This document shows positions 62,758 to 64,000 of a stretch of 64,000 bases of DNA, one piece after another. The stretch is from Promethearchaeota archaeon (GTDB taxonomy: Archaea; Asgardarchaeota; Lokiarchaeia; Sigyniarchaeales; SOKP01). Location: NCBI GenBank assembly GCA_016839745.1, contig JAEOTS010000152.1, forward strand, positions 1 through 64,000, in the 5' to 3' direction. Numbering within the stretch: the first letter of the stretch is position 1; the number at the start of each line of letters is the position of its first letter. The translations under genes and the position numbers were made by a program. The notes below the pieces were generated by a model. That model made no database searches, was not told the origin of the DNA, and saw only the letters and a program-made list of their open reading frames with translations.

Positions 62758-64000
62758 TCAAACTTCTAACTTGTGTCCACAATACGGACAAGATTGTTTA
62801 TTATTATCCTTTTCATTAATCGGGGTACCACAGCTAGGACAATTAGTAAAACTTGGTCTTTTTCCGATTTTTTGTGCTTCATTTACTCCTCCTGAAGGGT
62901 TCCAATATTGTGGTACTTCAACTTTTTTAAGTTTTGGTTCTAAAACGGTATTATTTTTTGTTTGGTATGCATTATCGTTCCTTTCAGCATTATTGGGTTC
63001 TGTTACTTTTTGATAAATCAGCTTATCGCCTTCTTTTTTAATGGTATATGTCTTTCCAAAAAAGCCCCCGATCCTAACTTTTTGAAATTTTTCTTCTGGA
63101 GTTTTCACAGTTGTGATATCAGGAGTTAGTTTAGTCTCTTGATAAGAATTTCCGATATCCAATTGCTCAGATTCCTCTAAAGTTATTTGTTTTACAGATT
63201 CTGTAGTTATTTCTTCATTTTCTATGTATTCTTCAACCGAGTCAGTTGTATCTTCATATGGGGAGACAATTTCATCTTGATCAATTTTTAAAAGAATATC
63301 ACACTTGGGACATCGAAAAATATGTGGAATTCCAATATTATTTTGTATCGTATAATTAGTCACACAGCAATTATGAAATGCAGATTTACAACTTTCGCAA
63401 GTTTGTAATGTGTCGTTGATATCAGCGCAACAAGGACAAATCTCTTCTTGACAAATATGACACTTCAGTCCCACATCATTTGGATTTGAAGGAATTAAAT
63501 TTTTTGCTAAGCGAGAATAAAAATCGTAGTCCTCCTTCTTAATTTTAATTCTATCTGATTGTTCTTCAAATGTACTGACTAATTTTTTGGATTTGATTAA
63601 TTTTTTTATTATAGCAATGAAGTCCTTCTTTTCAGATAAATAAAACATTCCTCCCTTAGTATCGCTTGATAAGATATTTAATTTTACATCGTCTCTAAAG
63701 AACCTTTCTTCTTTTTCTGAGACTCTTATGATATCTATGAAAGTGGGTATTATTTTGATTTTAGAAACCAAACCAAATAACGCTTCAGTATAGTCTTCAG
63801 ATAGATCGCTAGGGGTATCAGTTATTACGATAATTCTATTATGCCTTGACTTTTTTCGTACTGTTTCAGCTATATACGAAAAGATGTAAAAAAGTCCGTT
63901 TTCGAAGAACGATTGCTTCTTAGGACGAGTTTTCCAGTTTTCTTCAATAGCGTTTTCTATAATATTGGAATCTTTCTTATCTGTTATAAATATAGGATTT
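62758..64000 (-). CDS. Paralogous vWA/PHD-like zinc-finger protein, 5' end beyond the window
   Basis: The ORF track shows only 337 residues because it starts at an internal Met. The frame stays open to the window edge, adding at least 75 residues that match the neighbour: SFFENGLFYIFSYIAE and NRIIVITDTPSDLSEDY. The zinc region repeats the same spacing (CHIC, CPCC, CESC, H, C, CPKC), and a linker motif VRIGGFFGKTYTIK matches VRVGGYFGQEVKV of the first copy. The C-terminal ribbon is NCPSCGTPIN and CPYCGHKL. Conservation is strongest in the vWA and zinc domains and weakest in the linker, as for a functional duplicate. It is 149 bases upstream of the other copy on the same strand. Confidence 0.8.
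   Translation of the reverse strand, partial: NPIFITDKKDSNIIENAIEENWKTRPKKQSFFENGLFYIFSYIAETVRKKSRHNRIIVITDTPSDLSEDYTEALFGLVSKIKIIPTFIDIIRVSEKEERFFRDDVKLNILSSDTKGGMFYLSEKKDFIAIIKKLIKSKKLVSTFEEQSDRIKIKKEDYDFYSRLAKNLIPSNPNDVGLKCHICQEEICPCCADINDTLQTCESCKSAFHNCCVTNYTIQNNIGIPHIFRCPKCDILLKIDQDEIVSPYEDTTDSVEEYIENEEITTESVKQITLEESEQLDIGNSYQETKLTPDITTVKTPEEKFQKVRIGGFFGKTYTIKKEGDKLIYQKVTEPNNAERNDNAYQTKNNTVLEPKLKKVEVPQYWNPSGGVNEAQKIGKRPSFTNCPSCGTPINEKDNNKQSCPYCGHKLEV

Overview
The window looks like a stretch of an AT-rich archaeal chromosome. The evidence is an Orc1/Cdc6 initiator next to an XerA-type recombinase, an archaeal-style RNase P RNA, TATA-like promoters with few Shine-Dalgarno sites, poly-T terminators, a TldD/TldE pair and many small zinc-ribbon proteins. 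The mix of genes fits an anaerobic, peptide- and lipid-degrading Asgard (Lokiarchaeia-like) archaeon: tyrosine phenol-lyase, diaminopentanoate dehydrogenase, glycyl-radical enzyme, beta-oxidation genes, HypB, a membrane pyrophosphatase, a GIFT-like protein and vWA plus PHD/RING-like zinc-finger proteins. The lineage is an inference; no marker gene was placed on a tree.

Layout. 0-8 kb: aldo/keto reductase, a 37-residue zinc ribbon, RNase P RNA (minus strand), GNAT acetyltransferase, MFS exporter, potassium-independent membrane pyrophosphatase and a YdjM-like membrane protein. 7.6-12 kb (minus): a probable operon of glycyl-radical activating enzyme, FMN split-barrel protein, sulfatase and a nitronate-monooxygenase-like (NPD) protein, with a second NPD gene divergent from it. 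13.3-14.3 kb holds gene remnants, including the C-terminal stub of an acyl-CoA synthetase. 14.4-21.2 kb: acyl-CoA metabolism (cyclase, two crotonases of which one lacks both catalytic glutamates, TetR regulator, 3-hydroxyacyl-CoA dehydrogenase, thiolase). 21.4-32.1 kb: a complete oligopeptide-type ABC transporter. Both ATPases are fused to extra membrane domains. A creatinase-fold protein and the substrate-binding protein are read from two near-identical 69-base upstream elements that carry the same operator-like palindrome. 32.5-37.7 kb: a second thiolase, a third NPD protein and the glycyl-radical enzyme itself. 37.9-41.2 kb: thioredoxin reductase, XerA and Orc1/Cdc6, a candidate origin region. 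41.5-54.8 kb: mostly housekeeping genes (zinc ribbon, DUF362 ferredoxin, class V aminotransferase, TldE/TldD, GIFT-like protein, PurA, PhoU-like/PiT pair, methyltransferase, TraB-like protein, esterase). 55-64 kb (minus): tyrosine phenol-lyase, methyltransferase, hexapeptide protein, HypB, diaminopentanoate dehydrogenase, class III aminotransferase and two tandem vWA/PHD-like proteins, the last running off the window.

How the genes may work together. Peptides taken up by the ABC system could feed amino-acid fermentation (tyrosine phenol-lyase, the ornithine-type dehydrogenase), while crotonase, dehydrogenase and thiolase act on acyl-CoA. The glycyl-radical enzyme and its activase sit about 23 kb apart, each beside NPD-type flavoproteins, so they may form one split anaerobic pathway of unknown substrate. 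The most unusual candidates are the tandem vWA-PHD/RING-like proteins at the right edge, the membrane-fused ABC ATPases and the split glycyl-radical system.
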